Origin: Saprospiraceae bacterium
Lineage (GTDB): Bacteria; Bacteroidota; Bacteroidia; Chitinophagales; Saprospiraceae
NCBI GenBank assembly: GCA_028279185.1
Contig: JANQSS010000205.1
Span: 62,001 to 126,000 of the forward strand
Length of the DNA: 64,000 nt
Direction: 5' to 3'
Shown: positions 17,765 to 27,051 of the stretch, one piece after another
How positions within the stretch are numbered: the stretch's first letter is position 1
Layout: each line of letters begins with the position of its first letter
The notes under the pieces: generated by a model
What the model was told of the DNA's origin: nothing
What the model saw: only the letters and a program-made list of their open reading frames with translations
Databases searched by the model: none
Position numbers and translations under genes: made by a program

Positions 17765-17815
17765 ATGTATAGAAATAATAACATTAACTGGTGGTGGTGC
17801 TTACGGATTCCATAA
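17765..17815 (+). CDS. trpL: trp leader peptide with three tandem Trp codons
   Basis: A 16-codon frame reads MYRNNNINWWWCLRIP and stops at 17813-17815. Codons 9-11 are TGG-TGG-TGG (17789-17797); Trp is otherwise rare, so three in a row in a short peptide before trpE is strong evidence of a sensing peptide. It lies 39 bp before the terminator stem and 75 bp before trpE. A ribosome stalled for lack of charged tRNA-Trp would sit at the Trp codons and leave the downstream sequence free; one that reaches the stop would cover it. No Shine-Dalgarno is visible, as is usual in this phylum. Confidence 0.85.
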   Translation: MYRNNNINWWWCLRIP

Positions 17816-17818
17816 TCT

Positions 17819-17866
17819 GAGAAGTCGCTATTTGCCTGTTAATAAACCAATATAAGCCTGCTTCTC
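17819..17866 (+). promoter_or_regulatory. Antiterminator pairing of the trp attenuator
   Basis: GAGAAG at 17819-17824, right after the leader stop codon, is the exact complement of CTTCTC at 17861-17866, which is the last stem base and the loop of the terminator hairpin; flanking G-U pairs extend it to about 8 bp. Pairing would block terminator formation. A ribosome at the leader stop codon would mask GAGAAG, and one stalled on the Trp codons would not. The pairing is seen in the sequence; the mechanism is inferred from known attenuators. Confidence 0.6.
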
Positions 17867-17881
17867 GCAGGCTTTTTTTTT
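17854..17881 (+). terminator. trp attenuator terminator hairpin
   Basis: AAGCCTGC (17854-17861) and GCAGGCTT (17867-17874) form a perfect 8-bp stem around the loop TTCTC, followed by a run of nine T (17873-17881). This is an intrinsic terminator placed between the leader peptide and trpE, whose ATG follows 8 bp later. Confidence 0.9.
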
Positions 17882-17889
17882 GCCCGTAT

Positions 17890-19311
17890 ATGAAATATAA
17901 AATATATAGTAAACACATAAAAATGCTGGCTGACGTGCATACACCTGTTGGTATTTACAATAAATTGAGAGATCGATTTACGGATAAAATTCTTCTTGAA
18001 AGTGCTGACTATCATGACAGGTCTGATAGTAAAAGTTTTATTTGCCTGGAACAACTAGCACAATTCGAGGCAAAAGAAAACGAATACCAATATAACCTGC
18101 CCGGGGAAAGCACGGTCAAAAAGCAGGTTAATAAACAACGTGATGTATTTGATGCGTTTCGTTTATTTACGGCACAATTCGAAAGCACGGAAAATGGACT
18201 GCCTTTTCAAACGCAAGGGTTATTTGGTTATTCTTCCTTTGAATCGGTGGCCTACGTAGAGGATATTAGCCTACAAAAAAATCGAAAAACAGCTAAGGAT
18301 AATCCGGATCTGAAATACCAATTGTTTCGATTTATTCTGGTATTTGATCACTTCAAAAATGAACTTTACATTATACAAAACAGTGTAAACCACTCCATTG
18401 CGTCCAATAATGAAATGGAGCAGATCCGCCAAAGTATTCAAGTAAATAATCTACCGAACTTTCCATTTGCCATACTGGATGACGAAACGTCAAACGTGAC
18501 GGATGAAGCGTTTAAAAATATGGTTAAAAAGGGTATTGAGCACTGCAAACGTGGTGACACATTTCAATTGGTTTTGTCACGTGAATTTCGGCGAAAGTTT
18601 AAGGGAGATGACTTCAACTTATATAGGTGTCTACGAAGTATAAATCCGTCTCCCTACCTATTTTATTTTGACTACGGCGACTTTAAAATTTTTGGCTCAT
18701 CACCGGAATCGCAGTTGAAAATTGATAATGGAATGGCTTGCATCAATCCTATTGCCGGAACCGTACTACGTGGAGAAAACCAGGAGGACGATGAAAAGCT
18801 TGCCGAACAGTTGCGAAAACACCCTAAAGAAATGTCCGAACACGTAATGCTAGTGGATTTGGCAAGAAATGATCTCAGTAAAAACTCGGACAAGGTCGAA
18901 ATCGATGCATATGCTGAAATACAATATTTCTCTCATGTCATTCACATGGTCAGTCGAGTGAAAGGAAAATTGTCTAAGTCGGCAAATGCGCTCGATATCT
19001 ACGCAGACACTTTTCCCGCTGGCACATTATCCGGTGCGCCAAAGTACAGAGCCTTAGAACTAATTTCAAAATATGAAAATACAAGTAGAAATTTTTATGG
19101 CGGCTCCATCGGATTTATCGGATTTGATGGAAGCCTTAATCAAGCTATAATTATTCGTTCTGCACTGAGCAAAAACAACACGTTGATCTATCAGGCCGGT
19201 GCGGGTATAGTCGCCAACAGCACACCGGAAGGCGAATTGCATGAGGTAAATAATAAGGTAGCAGCGATACGAACGGCGATACAAAAAGCGAGTGAGTTAT
19301 GCGAATATTAA
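17890..19311 (+). CDS. trpE: Anthranilate synthase component I
   Basis: A 473-residue protein that makes anthranilate from chorismate, using ammonia supplied by TrpG, the first committed step to tryptophan. The N-terminal Trp-binding motif LLESADYHDR (about residues 35-44) is present, so feedback inhibition is expected. The C-terminal chorismate-binding domain shows GDTFQLVLSREF, GSSPESQLKI, PIAGTVLRG, DLARNDLSKN and AGAGIVANSTPEGELHE, all conserved. The start at 17890 matches the family N-terminus (LADVHTPVGIYNKLRD). Its last 13 bp overlap trpG. Expression is controlled by the attenuator in front. Confidence 0.97.
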   Translation: MKYKIYSKHIKMLADVHTPVGIYNKLRDRFTDKILLESADYHDRSDSKSFICLEQLAQFEAKENEYQYNLPGESTVKKQVNKQRDVFDAFRLFTAQFESTENGLPFQTQGLFGYSSFESVAYVEDISLQKNRKTAKDNPDLKYQLFRFILVFDHFKNELYIIQNSVNHSIASNNEMEQIRQSIQVNNLPNFPFAILDDETSNVTDEAFKNMVKKGIEHCKRGDTFQLVLSREFRRKFKGDDFNLYRCLRSINPSPYLFYFDYGDFKIFGSSPESQLKIDNGMACINPIAGTVLRGENQEDDEKLAEQLRKHPKEMSEHVMLVDLARNDLSKNSDKVEIDAYAEIQYFSHVIHMVSRVKGKLSKSANALDIYADTFPAGTLSGAPKYRALELISKYENTSRNFYGGSIGFIGFDGSLNQAIIIRSALSKNNTLIYQAGAGIVANSTPEGELHEVNNKVAAIRTAIQKASELCEY

Positions 19312-19871
19312 TGATTGACAACTACGACAGTTTTACGTACAATTTGGTTTACATACTTCGAAACCTTCATGCAGATGTTGACGTCGTACGAAATGACGCA
19401 ATTGCATTACATAAATGCAGCGATTATGATGGTATAATACTCTCACCGGGACCGGGGCTTCCTGAAAATGCCGGAAAATTAAAATCAGTAATTGCCACAT
19501 GTTCCGGGCAGGTACCGATACTTGGCGTTTGCCTTGGCCATCAGGCCATCGCAGAACACTTGGGCAGCGAGCTTATTTTGTTGAATGAGGTCTACCATGG
19601 TGTTCAATCAAATGTCATACTAGCTCAAAATTCCAGTGCTTTATTTTTTGACATGCCTAAGATGTTTTTGGCGGGGAGGTATCACGCTTGGGTTGTGCCG
19701 GAGGAAGCGCATGCAAATTTTGATATCACCGCTATGTCGAATGAAGGTCACATTATGGCCATTGAAAATTCGGAGCGAAAATTATTCGGTATTCAATTTC
19801 ATCCTGAAAGCGTGCTAACACCAAATGGAGATAAAATTGTTGCTAATTTTTTACGAGTATGTGAAGACTAA
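19299..19871 (+). CDS. trpG: Anthranilate synthase component II (glutamine amidotransferase)
   Basis: A 190-residue class I glutamine amidotransferase that feeds ammonia to TrpE. The triad is Cys78 in GVCLGHQA, with His168 and Glu170 in FHPES. MIDNYDSFTYNLVY and SPGPGLPENAG are the other signatures. The length is typical of a stand-alone TrpG. It may also serve para-aminobenzoate synthase, as is common, but the operon places it with Trp synthesis. It overlaps trpE by 13 bp and precedes trpD by 6 bp. Confidence 0.96.
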   Translation: MRILMIDNYDSFTYNLVYILRNLHADVDVVRNDAIALHKCSDYDGIILSPGPGLPENAGKLKSVIATCSGQVPILGVCLGHQAIAEHLGSELILLNEVYHGVQSNVILAQNSSALFFDMPKMFLAGRYHAWVVPEEAHANFDITAMSNEGHIMAIENSERKLFGIQFHPESVLTPNGDKIVANFLRVCED

Positions 19872-19877
19872 TTTTCT

Positions 19878-20867
19878 ATGAAAAAAATATTAGAACGATT
19901 ATTTAATCAAGAACTTCTGAGTAAAGAACAAGCCAAAACCATACTCGGTGAAATATCAGAAGCGAAATACAATGTCTATGAGACCAGCGCCTTCCTCACC
20001 GTGTTTAAAATGCGAAATATTACGGTGGAAGAATTGACTGGGTTTAGAGACTGCCTAAGAGAAAGATGTATTTCCGTCGATCTTTCCGATTTTGATACCA
20101 TTGATCTGTGTGGAACTGGAGGCGATGGCAAGGATACCTTCAATATCAGCACATTAGCCTCTTTTGTTGTAGCTGGTAGTGGCTATAAAGTTGCCAAGCA
20201 TGGTAATTACGGGGTAAGCTCGACATGCGGTTCCTCAAATGTACTGGAGCATTTTGGCTATCAATTTACAGCTGATGAGGATAAATTGAAAAGACAAGTC
20301 GATGCAAGCAATATTTGCTTTTTGCACGCACCACTATTTCATCCGGCCATGAAACAAATTGCACCCATTCGAAAAGGCCTGAGGGTAAGCACATTTTTTA
20401 ATATGCTAGGCCCCATGGTAAATCCATCACGCCCACAAAGGCAATTGGTTGGTGTGTTTTCACAGCAGCTTCAACGTTACTATAAATATATTTACGAACG
20501 TGAAACGCTGTCCTATCGTATCGTGCACACACTCGATGGTTACGATGAAATAAGTCTTACAGGACCTGCAAAAATAATAAGTCCAACAAAAGAATTTTTA
20601 CTGCAACCAGTAGAAGTGTGTCACGACAAAATCACATCGGATCAATTATATGGTGGTCAAGATGTGAAAAGCGCTGCGGACATATTTCTAAATATATTAA
20701 ATGGAAGAGGCACAACAGCTCAAAATGCAACCGTCATAGCCAACGCGGCTATGGCAATTCAATGCTTCGAACATAGTGCTAACTACGATGAGGCGCTTGC
20801 AATCGCCCGAGCATCCTTAGAAAGTAAGGCCGCTTTACATTCATTCGAAAAACTATTAACCCTATGA
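19878..20867 (+). CDS. trpD: Anthranilate phosphoribosyltransferase
   Basis: A 329-residue protein that transfers phosphoribose from PRPP to anthranilate. The PRPP/glycine-rich loop CGTGGDGKDTFNIST is intact, followed by KHGNYGVSSTCGSSNVLEHFG (shown here in part), HPAMKQIAPIRKGLRVSTFFN and GPMVNPSRPQRQLVGVF, all conserved anthranilate-binding or catalytic regions. TrpD is separate from TrpG here, not fused as in enterobacteria. Its stop overlaps the trpC start by 4 bp (ATGA). Confidence 0.96.
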   Translation: MKKILERLFNQELLSKEQAKTILGEISEAKYNVYETSAFLTVFKMRNITVEELTGFRDCLRERCISVDLSDFDTIDLCGTGGDGKDTFNISTLASFVVAGSGYKVAKHGNYGVSSTCGSSNVLEHFGYQFTADEDKLKRQVDASNICFLHAPLFHPAMKQIAPIRKGLRVSTFFNMLGPMVNPSRPQRQLVGVFSQQLQRYYKYIYERETLSYRIVHTLDGYDEISLTGPAKIISPTKEFLLQPVEVCHDKITSDQLYGGQDVKSAADIFLNILNGRGTTAQNATVIANAAMAIQCFEHSANYDEALAIARASLESKAALHSFEKLLTL

Positions 20868-21661
20868 ACATATTGGAAACAATTATACAGCATAAAAAAA
20901 AGGAAGTTGAAGAACTAAAGGGTCTTATTTCAACTAAGCGACTTGAACAAAGTATTTTTTTTCGTTCAACACCGGTTTCCTTAAAAAAATACGTAACAAG
21001 AAAAGACAAAATTGGTGTCATAGCGGAAATAAAACGGCAGTCGCCGAGTGCAGGAATTATTAATGAGACGATAGATGTCGAGAAATTGAGCATCTCGTAC
21101 ATGCAAGCCGGAGCCTCGGCACTATCCGTGCTCACGGACAAGAGATTTTTTGGTGGAAGCTCGGAGGATTTAAGGATTGCTCGAAAATTCAATTATTGTC
21201 CCATTTTACGAAAGGATTTTATCCTTGACGAATACCAAGTGATCGAAGCCCGAAGTATGGGCGCAGACTGTATCTTACTCATAGCCGCCTGCCTGACGAC
21301 GGAGACCTGCAAGCGACTTGCTTCAGCCGCGAAAAGCCTTCATCTGGAAGTGCTATTGGAGGTGCGAAATAAAGAGGAAATTGATAGCCATACGAATGCT
21401 TATGTCGATATCATTGGCGTAAACAATCGCAATCTTAAAAACTTTAAAACAGACATTACAAGGAGCGAAGAGTTGATCGAATTCTTACCGAGTGAACTTA
21501 TTAAAATTAGCGAAAGCGGAATTACAGAAGCTGACCAAATACGGAAGTTGAAAAAACTTGGCTATGATGGATTTTTAATAGGAGGCTATTTTATGAGGCA
21601 TGAAGACCCGGGAAATATATGCAAAAATCTGATTGGGAACTATAATTTGACGAAGCGATGA
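20864..21661 (+). CDS. trpC: Indole-3-glycerol phosphate synthase
   Basis: A 265-residue TIM-barrel enzyme that closes the indole ring. Conserved blocks are IGVIAEIKRQSPSAG (catalytic Lys in the first strand), ASALSVLTDKRFFGGS, ILRKDFILDEYQV, LLEVRNKEEID and VNNRNLKNFKTD, ISESGI near the phosphate site. It is monofunctional, separate from TrpF. It overlaps both neighbours by 4 bp. Confidence 0.96.
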   Translation: MNILETIIQHKKKEVEELKGLISTKRLEQSIFFRSTPVSLKKYVTRKDKIGVIAEIKRQSPSAGIINETIDVEKLSISYMQAGASALSVLTDKRFFGGSSEDLRIARKFNYCPILRKDFILDEYQVIEARSMGADCILLIAACLTTETCKRLASAAKSLHLEVLLEVRNKEEIDSHTNAYVDIIGVNNRNLKNFKTDITRSEELIEFLPSELIKISESGITEADQIRKLKKLGYDGFLIGGYFMRHEDPGNICKNLIGNYNLTKR

Positions 21662-22284
21662 AAGTAAAAGTTTGCGGAATGAAAAGTTCTGAAAACATCA
21701 AGAATATTCAAAATTGTCGACCGGATTTTATGGGATTTATATTTTATAATAAATCACCCAGATACGTTTCGGAAATTTCGGCTCTGTCTTCAGTTGACCG
21801 AAGTGAACATATGAAGACAGTAGGTGTATTTGTAAATGACACGATGGAGCAAGTCGTTAACATTGTAACGGAGAATAAGCTGGATTTCATACAACTGCAC
21901 GGAGATGAATCTATTAACTATACAAAAATGTTGTCGGACGCACACCCACAAATTATCAAGGCGTTTAAAATTGACAATGGATTTGATTGGTCAATTACGA
22001 ATGCGTATGCACCATATGTACAGTATTTTTTATTCGATACACCATCTGAGTTGTATGGCGGTAGCGGAACGAAATTTAATTGGAGTCAACTCAAGAGCTA
22101 TCAAGGCGAAACACCCTTTTTCTTAAGTGGAGGTATTACGATCGCAGATATCGGCGAAATCATGGAATTGAAACAGCCGCAACCGTTTGCTATAGATGTA
22201 AATAGTGGCTTTGAAATAGAACCTGGCCTGAAGTCGGTTGAATTGATTAAAAAATTGATCAAAGAAATTAATTATGAGAGATAA
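21658..22284 (+). CDS. trpF: Phosphoribosylanthranilate isomerase
   Basis: A 208-residue TIM-barrel isomerase acting between TrpD and TrpC. It begins [13 protein letters not shown], with the catalytic Cys, and shows [32 protein letters not shown] and the final [14 protein letters not shown] phosphate-binding end. The length is normal. It overlaps trpC by 4 bp and trpB by 11 bp. Confidence 0.95.
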   Translation: MKVKVCGMKSSENIKNIQNCRPDFMGFIFYNKSPRYVSEISALSSVDRSEHMKTVGVFVNDTMEQVVNIVTENKLDFIQLHGDESINYTKMLSDAHPQIIKAFKIDNGFDWSITNAYAPYVQYFLFDTPSELYGGSGTKFNWSQLKSYQGETPFFLSGGITIADIGEIMELKQPQPFAIDVNSGFEIEPGLKSVELIKKLIKEINYER

Positions 22285-23443
22285 TTACCAGGTTAATGAC
22301 AGCGGCTTTTATGGCGACTTTGGTGGCGCTTTTGTGCCGGAAATGCTGTATCACAATATCCAAGAACTAAAAGATAATTATAGTAGAATCATTTGTGATG
22401 CCACTTTTCAAAGAGAACTCAGCAATCTTTTGCAACAGTACGTCGGAAGACCAACACCGCTTTATTTTGCCGGACGCTTAAGCCATTATTATAAAACCAA
22501 TATCTATTTAAAAAGAGAAGATTTATGCCATACCGGAGCGCATAAAATTAATAATGCGTTAGGCCAGATCCTTTTGGCAAAAAGGTTGAATAAATCACGG
22601 ATAATCGCTGAGACTGGCGCGGGGCAGCATGGTGTTGCCACCGCAACGGCATGTGCATTAATGAATATGACCTGCTGCATTTATATGGGCGAAAAAGACA
22701 TTCAAAGACAAGCACCAAATGTGGCCCGCATGAAGTTATTGGGCGCGCATATAGTCTCAGTAAGCAGCGGTAGTAAAACGTTGAAAGACGCCACAAATGA
22801 AGCCATACGAGATTGGATTAATAACCCGACTGATACGCATTACATAATTGGTTCTGTAGTTGGACCCCATCCCTACCCGGATATGGTAGCAAAGTTTCAA
22901 TCCATTATTAGTCTGGAAATAAAGAAGCAATTAAATAGGCCTCCGACACACATAATTGCATGCGTTGGAGGAGGAAGCAATGCAATAGGAGCTTTTTATC
23001 ATTTCTTACAGGATGAAGAGGTAATGCTCATCGGTGTTGAGGCAAGTGGGGAGGGCGTGAGCAGTAACAAAACGGCGGCGACGTTGGCACGTGGGACACA
23101 GGGTGTATTACATGCATGTATGACGAAGGTGTTACAAACGGCCGATGGCCAGGTTATCGAACCCCATAGTATATCCGCGGGTTTGGATTATCCGGGTATT
23201 GGGCCTCAACATGCCCATTTGCATCAGCTCAAGCGGGTTGATTATGGACATATTACGGATAAGGAGGCGTTGGAGGCGGCGCATTTCTTATCGCGTAAGG
23301 AAGGTATTATCCCAGCGCTTGAATCAGCGCATGCCCTGGCTTATTTAAATAAAATGAAATTGCAACGAACTGATCGCGTGGTTGTAAATCTGAGTGGAAG
23401 AGGGGATAAGGACCTTGATACATTAACGAAAGAAAACAAGTGA
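22274..23443 (+). CDS. trpB: Tryptophan synthase beta subunit
   Basis: A 389-residue PLP enzyme that joins indole and serine. The PLP lysine is Lys91 in [25 protein letters not shown] at the start, the ammonium/serine region [15 protein letters not shown], and the phosphate cup GGGSNAIG are all intact. It belongs to the main TrpB1 form that partners TrpA. It overlaps trpF by 11 bp and is followed by trpA after 1 bp. Confidence 0.97.
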   Translation: MRDNYQVNDSGFYGDFGGAFVPEMLYHNIQELKDNYSRIICDATFQRELSNLLQQYVGRPTPLYFAGRLSHYYKTNIYLKREDLCHTGAHKINNALGQILLAKRLNKSRIIAETGAGQHGVATATACALMNMTCCIYMGEKDIQRQAPNVARMKLLGAHIVSVSSGSKTLKDATNEAIRDWINNPTDTHYIIGSVVGPHPYPDMVAKFQSIISLEIKKQLNRPPTHIIACVGGGSNAIGAFYHFLQDEEVMLIGVEASGEGVSSNKTAATLARGTQGVLHACMTKVLQTADGQVIEPHSISAGLDYPGIGPQHAHLHQLKRVDYGHITDKEALEAAHFLSRKEGIIPALESAHALAYLNKMKLQRTDRVVVNLSGRGDKDLDTLTKENK

Positions 23444-23444
23444 G

Positions 23445-24215
23445 ATGATGCTTGACGAATTAATAGAAAGTGGAAAAAGTCCTCTGCTCAATATTTATTT
23501 TACGGCAGGTTTCCCGACGCTTGATAGTATCGGTGAAATTATGAGAGGACTTGAACGAGCTAATGTAGACATTGTTGAAATAGGAATTCCGTATTCTGAT
23601 CCATTGAGTGATGGTCCAACGATACAAAATAGCCATGCTGCCGCCATTAAAAATGGAATTACTATTGATCTGATTTTTGAGCACCTTTCTCATTGTAGTT
23701 CGAGAATTCCTAGAATTATAATGGGATATTTTAACTCTATCTTTGTATACGGAATTGAAAGATTCTGCAAAAAATGTCATGAAAACGCAATAGGAGGTGT
23801 TATTTTTCCTGATTTACCAATAGAAATATATCAGGAAAAATATAGGACATTGTTTGAAAAATACAACATTGCTCCAATATTTTTGATTACCCCACAAACA
23901 AGTGAAAAGCGTATTCGATATATAGATAGCTGTAGCTCGACATTTATCTATGCAGTGAGCAGCTCAAGCACGACAGGAAAGGGAAAAAATGTTCAATTGG
24001 CGCATGACTACTTGAGTCGACTGCGCGATATGGAATTAAAAAACCCTATCATGGTAGGCTTCAACATAAGTTCTAAGTCCGACTTTGACTTTGTTACGCA
24101 TTATGCGAGCGGAGGGATCATTGGGAGTGCTTTTATTCGCCATATTACCGACAGTACAAGTATCGAAGAAGATACAATTAAGTTCATTGAATCCGTTAAA
24201 ACCGGCAGACTATGA
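23445..24215 (+). CDS. trpA: Tryptophan synthase alpha subunit
   Basis: A 256-residue TIM barrel that releases indole from indoleglycerol phosphate and channels it to TrpB. The catalytic pair is Glu45 and Asp56, in EIGIPYSDPLSDGPTIQ, spaced like the E. coli Glu49/Asp60. GVIFPDLPIE and ISSKSDF follow. The start could be Met1 or Met2 (23448). It precedes the DAHP synthase gene with a 4-bp overlap. Confidence 0.96.
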   Translation: MMLDELIESGKSPLLNIYFTAGFPTLDSIGEIMRGLERANVDIVEIGIPYSDPLSDGPTIQNSHAAAIKNGITIDLIFEHLSHCSSRIPRIIMGYFNSIFVYGIERFCKKCHENAIGGVIFPDLPIEIYQEKYRTLFEKYNIAPIFLITPQTSEKRIRYIDSCSSTFIYAVSSSSTTGKGKNVQLAHDYLSRLRDMELKNPIMVGFNISSKSDFDFVTHYASGGIIGSAFIRHITDSTSIEEDTIKFIESVKTGRL

Positions 24216-25213
24216 TTATTCAATTAGATACGTCCATAGACGGAGATAAAAAAGGTCGCATAGAAGCTGCGCTGCAAAGCCTACATATTGATTTTTATCC
24301 CGTTCAAACGCAAATCGGACATTATTTTATCTGTACACCGAAGCAGGAATTTGATATAAGAGGAATAGGCCATCTGGACGGAATTAAGGATGTACATCGG
24401 GTCAGCGGTGCACACAAGATGGTCAGCCATAAGTGGAAAGTTGATCGAACTATAATTGATTGTGGTGATGGTGTCCGATTTGGTGATGGTGAGATGACCA
24501 TTATGGCCGGCCCATGCAGCATCGAGAGTGAAGAGCAAATTGAAAAAACCGTCGAAGTATTGAAGCGAAATCATATTAAGGTTATGCGCGGAGGTGTGTA
24601 TAAACCCAGAACAAGTCCATACAGCTTTAGAGGACTCGGTATGGAGGGATTGCTCTTGTTTTATAAACACTGTCATAGGAGTGGAATTAAAATAATTACG
24701 GAAGTAATGGAGTCGGCGCAAATAGAAAAAATGCTTCCATACGTGGATATATTTCAAGTTGGTGCTCGAAATACCCAAAACTTCAATTTGTTAGAAGCTT
24801 TAGGAAAAATTGATAAACCTGTACTATTAAAAAGAGGTATCAGTGGCAAAATAGATGAACTGCTGTATTCGGCCGAATATGTTTTCAAAAGTGGAAATGA
24901 AAAATTAATATTGTGTGAACGCGGTATTCGGACATTTGAAAATTCCTATAGAAATACGTTGGATCTAAATGCCGTGCCTATACTTAAGGAAAAATCTCAT
25001 CTACCCGTTGTCGTCGACCCATCCCACGGAATTGGAATTCGCAAACATGTTCCACAAATGGCATTGGCAAGTGCCGCAGTCGGAGCAGATGGACTTCTAA
25101 TAGAGGTGCATGAAACTCCGGAGAAGGCAGTAACGGATGGTCAACAAACGTTGAATTTTATGGAATTTGAAAGACTAGTATCTCGTCTGTATGCGCTTGA
25201 AAATGTACTTTGA
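24212..25213 (+). CDS. aroF: 3-deoxy-7-phosphoheptulonate (DAHP) synthase, class I-beta with ferredoxin-like domain
   Basis: A 333-residue enzyme for the first step of the shikimate pathway, condensing PEP and erythrose 4-phosphate. Residues about 1-75 are the ferredoxin-like regulatory domain seen in Thermotoga-type enzymes, which gives Phe/Tyr feedback control. The catalytic part has AGPCSIES, KVMRGGVYKPRTSPYSFRG, QVGARNTQNFNLL, VVVDPSHGIG and GLLIEVHETPEKAVTDG with metal ligands intact. It is the last gene of the trp operon (4-bp overlap), so its supply of precursor falls under Trp attenuation. The aroF symbol follows common usage in this class. Confidence 0.9.
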   Translation: MIIQLDTSIDGDKKGRIEAALQSLHIDFYPVQTQIGHYFICTPKQEFDIRGIGHLDGIKDVHRVSGAHKMVSHKWKVDRTIIDCGDGVRFGDGEMTIMAGPCSIESEEQIEKTVEVLKRNHIKVMRGGVYKPRTSPYSFRGLGMEGLLLFYKHCHRSGIKIITEVMESAQIEKMLPYVDIFQVGARNTQNFNLLEALGKIDKPVLLKRGISGKIDELLYSAEYVFKSGNEKLILCERGIRTFENSYRNTLDLNAVPILKEKSHLPVVVDPSHGIGIRKHVPQMALASAAVGADGLLIEVHETPEKAVTDGQQTLNFMEFERLVSRLYALENVL

Positions 25214-25252
25214 ATATAAAATAAAGCCAAACTCCGGAGATGCAATTTATAC

Positions 25253-26338
25253 TTATATACGATTTGGTTCAATCTGAAACACCTTGACTTTTTTGGTCTT
25301 CCCGCGAAGTATTAATTCTTCTTTTTCGACTATTTTATAATCCTGTAATCGTTCCATGTGATTAACCACTACTTCGGAACAAAGCAGGGCCGCGTTATAT
25401 TTATTACACAGACTTTGAATTCTTGCAGCTGTATTTAATACGTCACCGTGATAGGCTATTTCCCTTCTGGCCAGACCGACTTCTGCTGCCATTACCGGAC
25501 CTATGTTCACTCCTGCTTTGAAGAAGGGTTTAATTCCGTATGTGCGCTGGTAATATGTACTTCGACTGTCCAGAATATCCTGAAAAATAAAGTAGGCTTC
25601 TAAAAAATTATTGTTTTTTGCAGCAATGGCCATGGGCCAGGTCAATACGGCTTCATCACCGACGTATTGGTAAACTGTTGCATCTGTCGCCACCAGGGCA
25701 TTGTGAAGATCGTTAAAGCAATCCTGAATGAATCGGCTATAAGTTTGATGACCAAGCTGCTCGGCTATTGTGGTTGAAGCCTGTAAATCGAGAAACATAA
25801 ATGCACGCATAACTTCAAGTGGAGGTCGATATTTTCCTGCTAAGATGACGCTTAACTCTTCGGCACCTATTTTGGATTGCAACGTTCTAAATAGGGTTAA
25901 AATGATATTACCGACAAGTGCACCAAGAAATAAAAAACCGACCGTCGGACTAAAAATGTATCTTGAAAAACCAATACTGGCATGATCAATATTTTTGGAT
26001 ATAACATCTAACCGATAGTTTAAGTAGGCCAATAAAAACAATACTAAACTACTTATAATAAATAAATACAGCGTCCGATTAAAAATAATCCGACCTAAGG
26101 AGTTTCTATATAATCCCTTGTCTTTGAGGAATGCCTCCGCAAAACTATACGGTAGGGCAACTAAAAAGCCGATTATAGGACCGTTAGCAAAAATGCGTAT
26201 TAGTGGAATTTGGATACTGGCATCATTGATAAAAGCAATACCACCTATGTCATAATAACGAATGGCCAAAATACTCGTAAATATGAAGGCCCAATACACA
26301 AAATTAATCAGGAATATTGAAGGTGATATGTATTTCAT
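25253..26338 (-). CDS. Membrane-bound class III adenylate/guanylate cyclase
   Basis: A 361-residue protein. Four or five membrane helices lie in residues about 5-150, followed by a class III cyclase domain at about 175-355. Metal-binding Asp184 (FLDLQAST) and Asp228 (YVGDEAV) are present, as are the transition-state Asn302 and Arg306 in DVLNTAARIQ and adenine-contact Asp299. The position that usually carries the substrate Lys, three residues before GD, is Gln224. This variant is seen in some Bacteroidota cyclases, so activity is likely but the nucleotide is uncertain. It converges on the trp operon with a 39-bp gap. Confidence 0.88.
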   Translation of the reverse strand: MKYISPSIFLINFVYWAFIFTSILAIRYYDIGGIAFINDASIQIPLIRIFANGPIIGFLVALPYSFAEAFLKDKGLYRNSLGRIIFNRTLYLFIISSLVLFLLAYLNYRLDVISKNIDHASIGFSRYIFSPTVGFLFLGALVGNIILTLFRTLQSKIGAEELSVILAGKYRPPLEVMRAFMFLDLQASTTIAEQLGHQTYSRFIQDCFNDLHNALVATDATVYQYVGDEAVLTWPMAIAAKNNNFLEAYFIFQDILDSRSTYYQRTYGIKPFFKAGVNIGPVMAAEVGLARREIAYHGDVLNTAARIQSLCNKYNAALLCSEVVVNHMERLQDYKIVEKEELILRGKTKKVKVFQIEPNRI

Positions 26339-26541
26339 CTCGTTGGGATGGCTGCCTTCATTCGTAGGTGAGGTGTTAAGTTACGAAGTATACTATATAT
26401 CATCGAAGGCATTTAACGAGAGCTAATGTCACCCTTACAAGGAGATGAATACAAGTGTTTCAAATTTTTGACTTCCTTTGCGCTAAAGTTGACGAGAAAA
26501 CACTAAGGTGTAAGGTACATTGGTCTTACTTCACATTGCAT

Positions 26542-27036
26542 TCAATTTCTTTCGTTCGCCTGACTAATCATGTGATTTATTATTTTCCATTCGTTTCCTG
26601 TCTTTTGATAAACTCTGAGATGATGAATATGCCTGTCTTTCATCAAGCTTCCGTCGCTCCATTTTTGCCCTGTGCGTATGTTTGTAGATCGCAAAAGCGC
26701 TATTTCACTATTTAAGAATTCGACATCGTCGTTAGAATAATTGTGTTTTCCCGCCATGACAAAATCCATAGTAAAAATTTCACTCAGAAGTTGTCGAAGC
26801 GCTTCTTTTGACTGTACCCTGTCGCCAAAAGCATTTGTCCAGTCTGTATTTTCAGAATAATCCTTTATGGCCAGTTCAACGTTTCTGGAATCCCATCCAA
26901 GATTCCAGTTGTCAATTGTTTTCAAAATTTTTGCAGACTCAATATGACTGTCAAATGCAACCGACTGTTTTTCCTGCTTATACTCGCAAGAAACCCACAA
27001 TACCGCTGTAAAGAGCGTAATTAATATATTTCTCAT
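26542..27036 (-). CDS. NTF2-like (SnoaL/DUF4440) lipoprotein
   Basis: I place the start at the ATG at 27034-27036 (164 residues), because it gives a lipoprotein signal MRNILITLFTAVLWVSC with lipobox Cys17; the frame runs on upstream without homology. The body is an NTF2-like domain: ILKTIDNWNLGWDSRNVELAI at the start, then SKEALRQLLSEIF, and IHHLRVYQKTGNEWKIINHM at the end, the last strand usual in the SgcJ-like group. Palindrome 4 begins 15 bp upstream of the start. Confidence 0.75.
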   Translation of the reverse strand: MRNILITLFTAVLWVSCEYKQEKQSVAFDSHIESAKILKTIDNWNLGWDSRNVELAIKDYSENTDWTNAFGDRVQSKEALRQLLSEIFTMDFVMAGKHNYSNDDVEFLNSEIALLRSTNIRTGQKWSDGSLMKDRHIHHLRVYQKTGNEWKIINHMISQANERN

Positions 27037-27051
27037 CTTTTTTGTTTTCTC

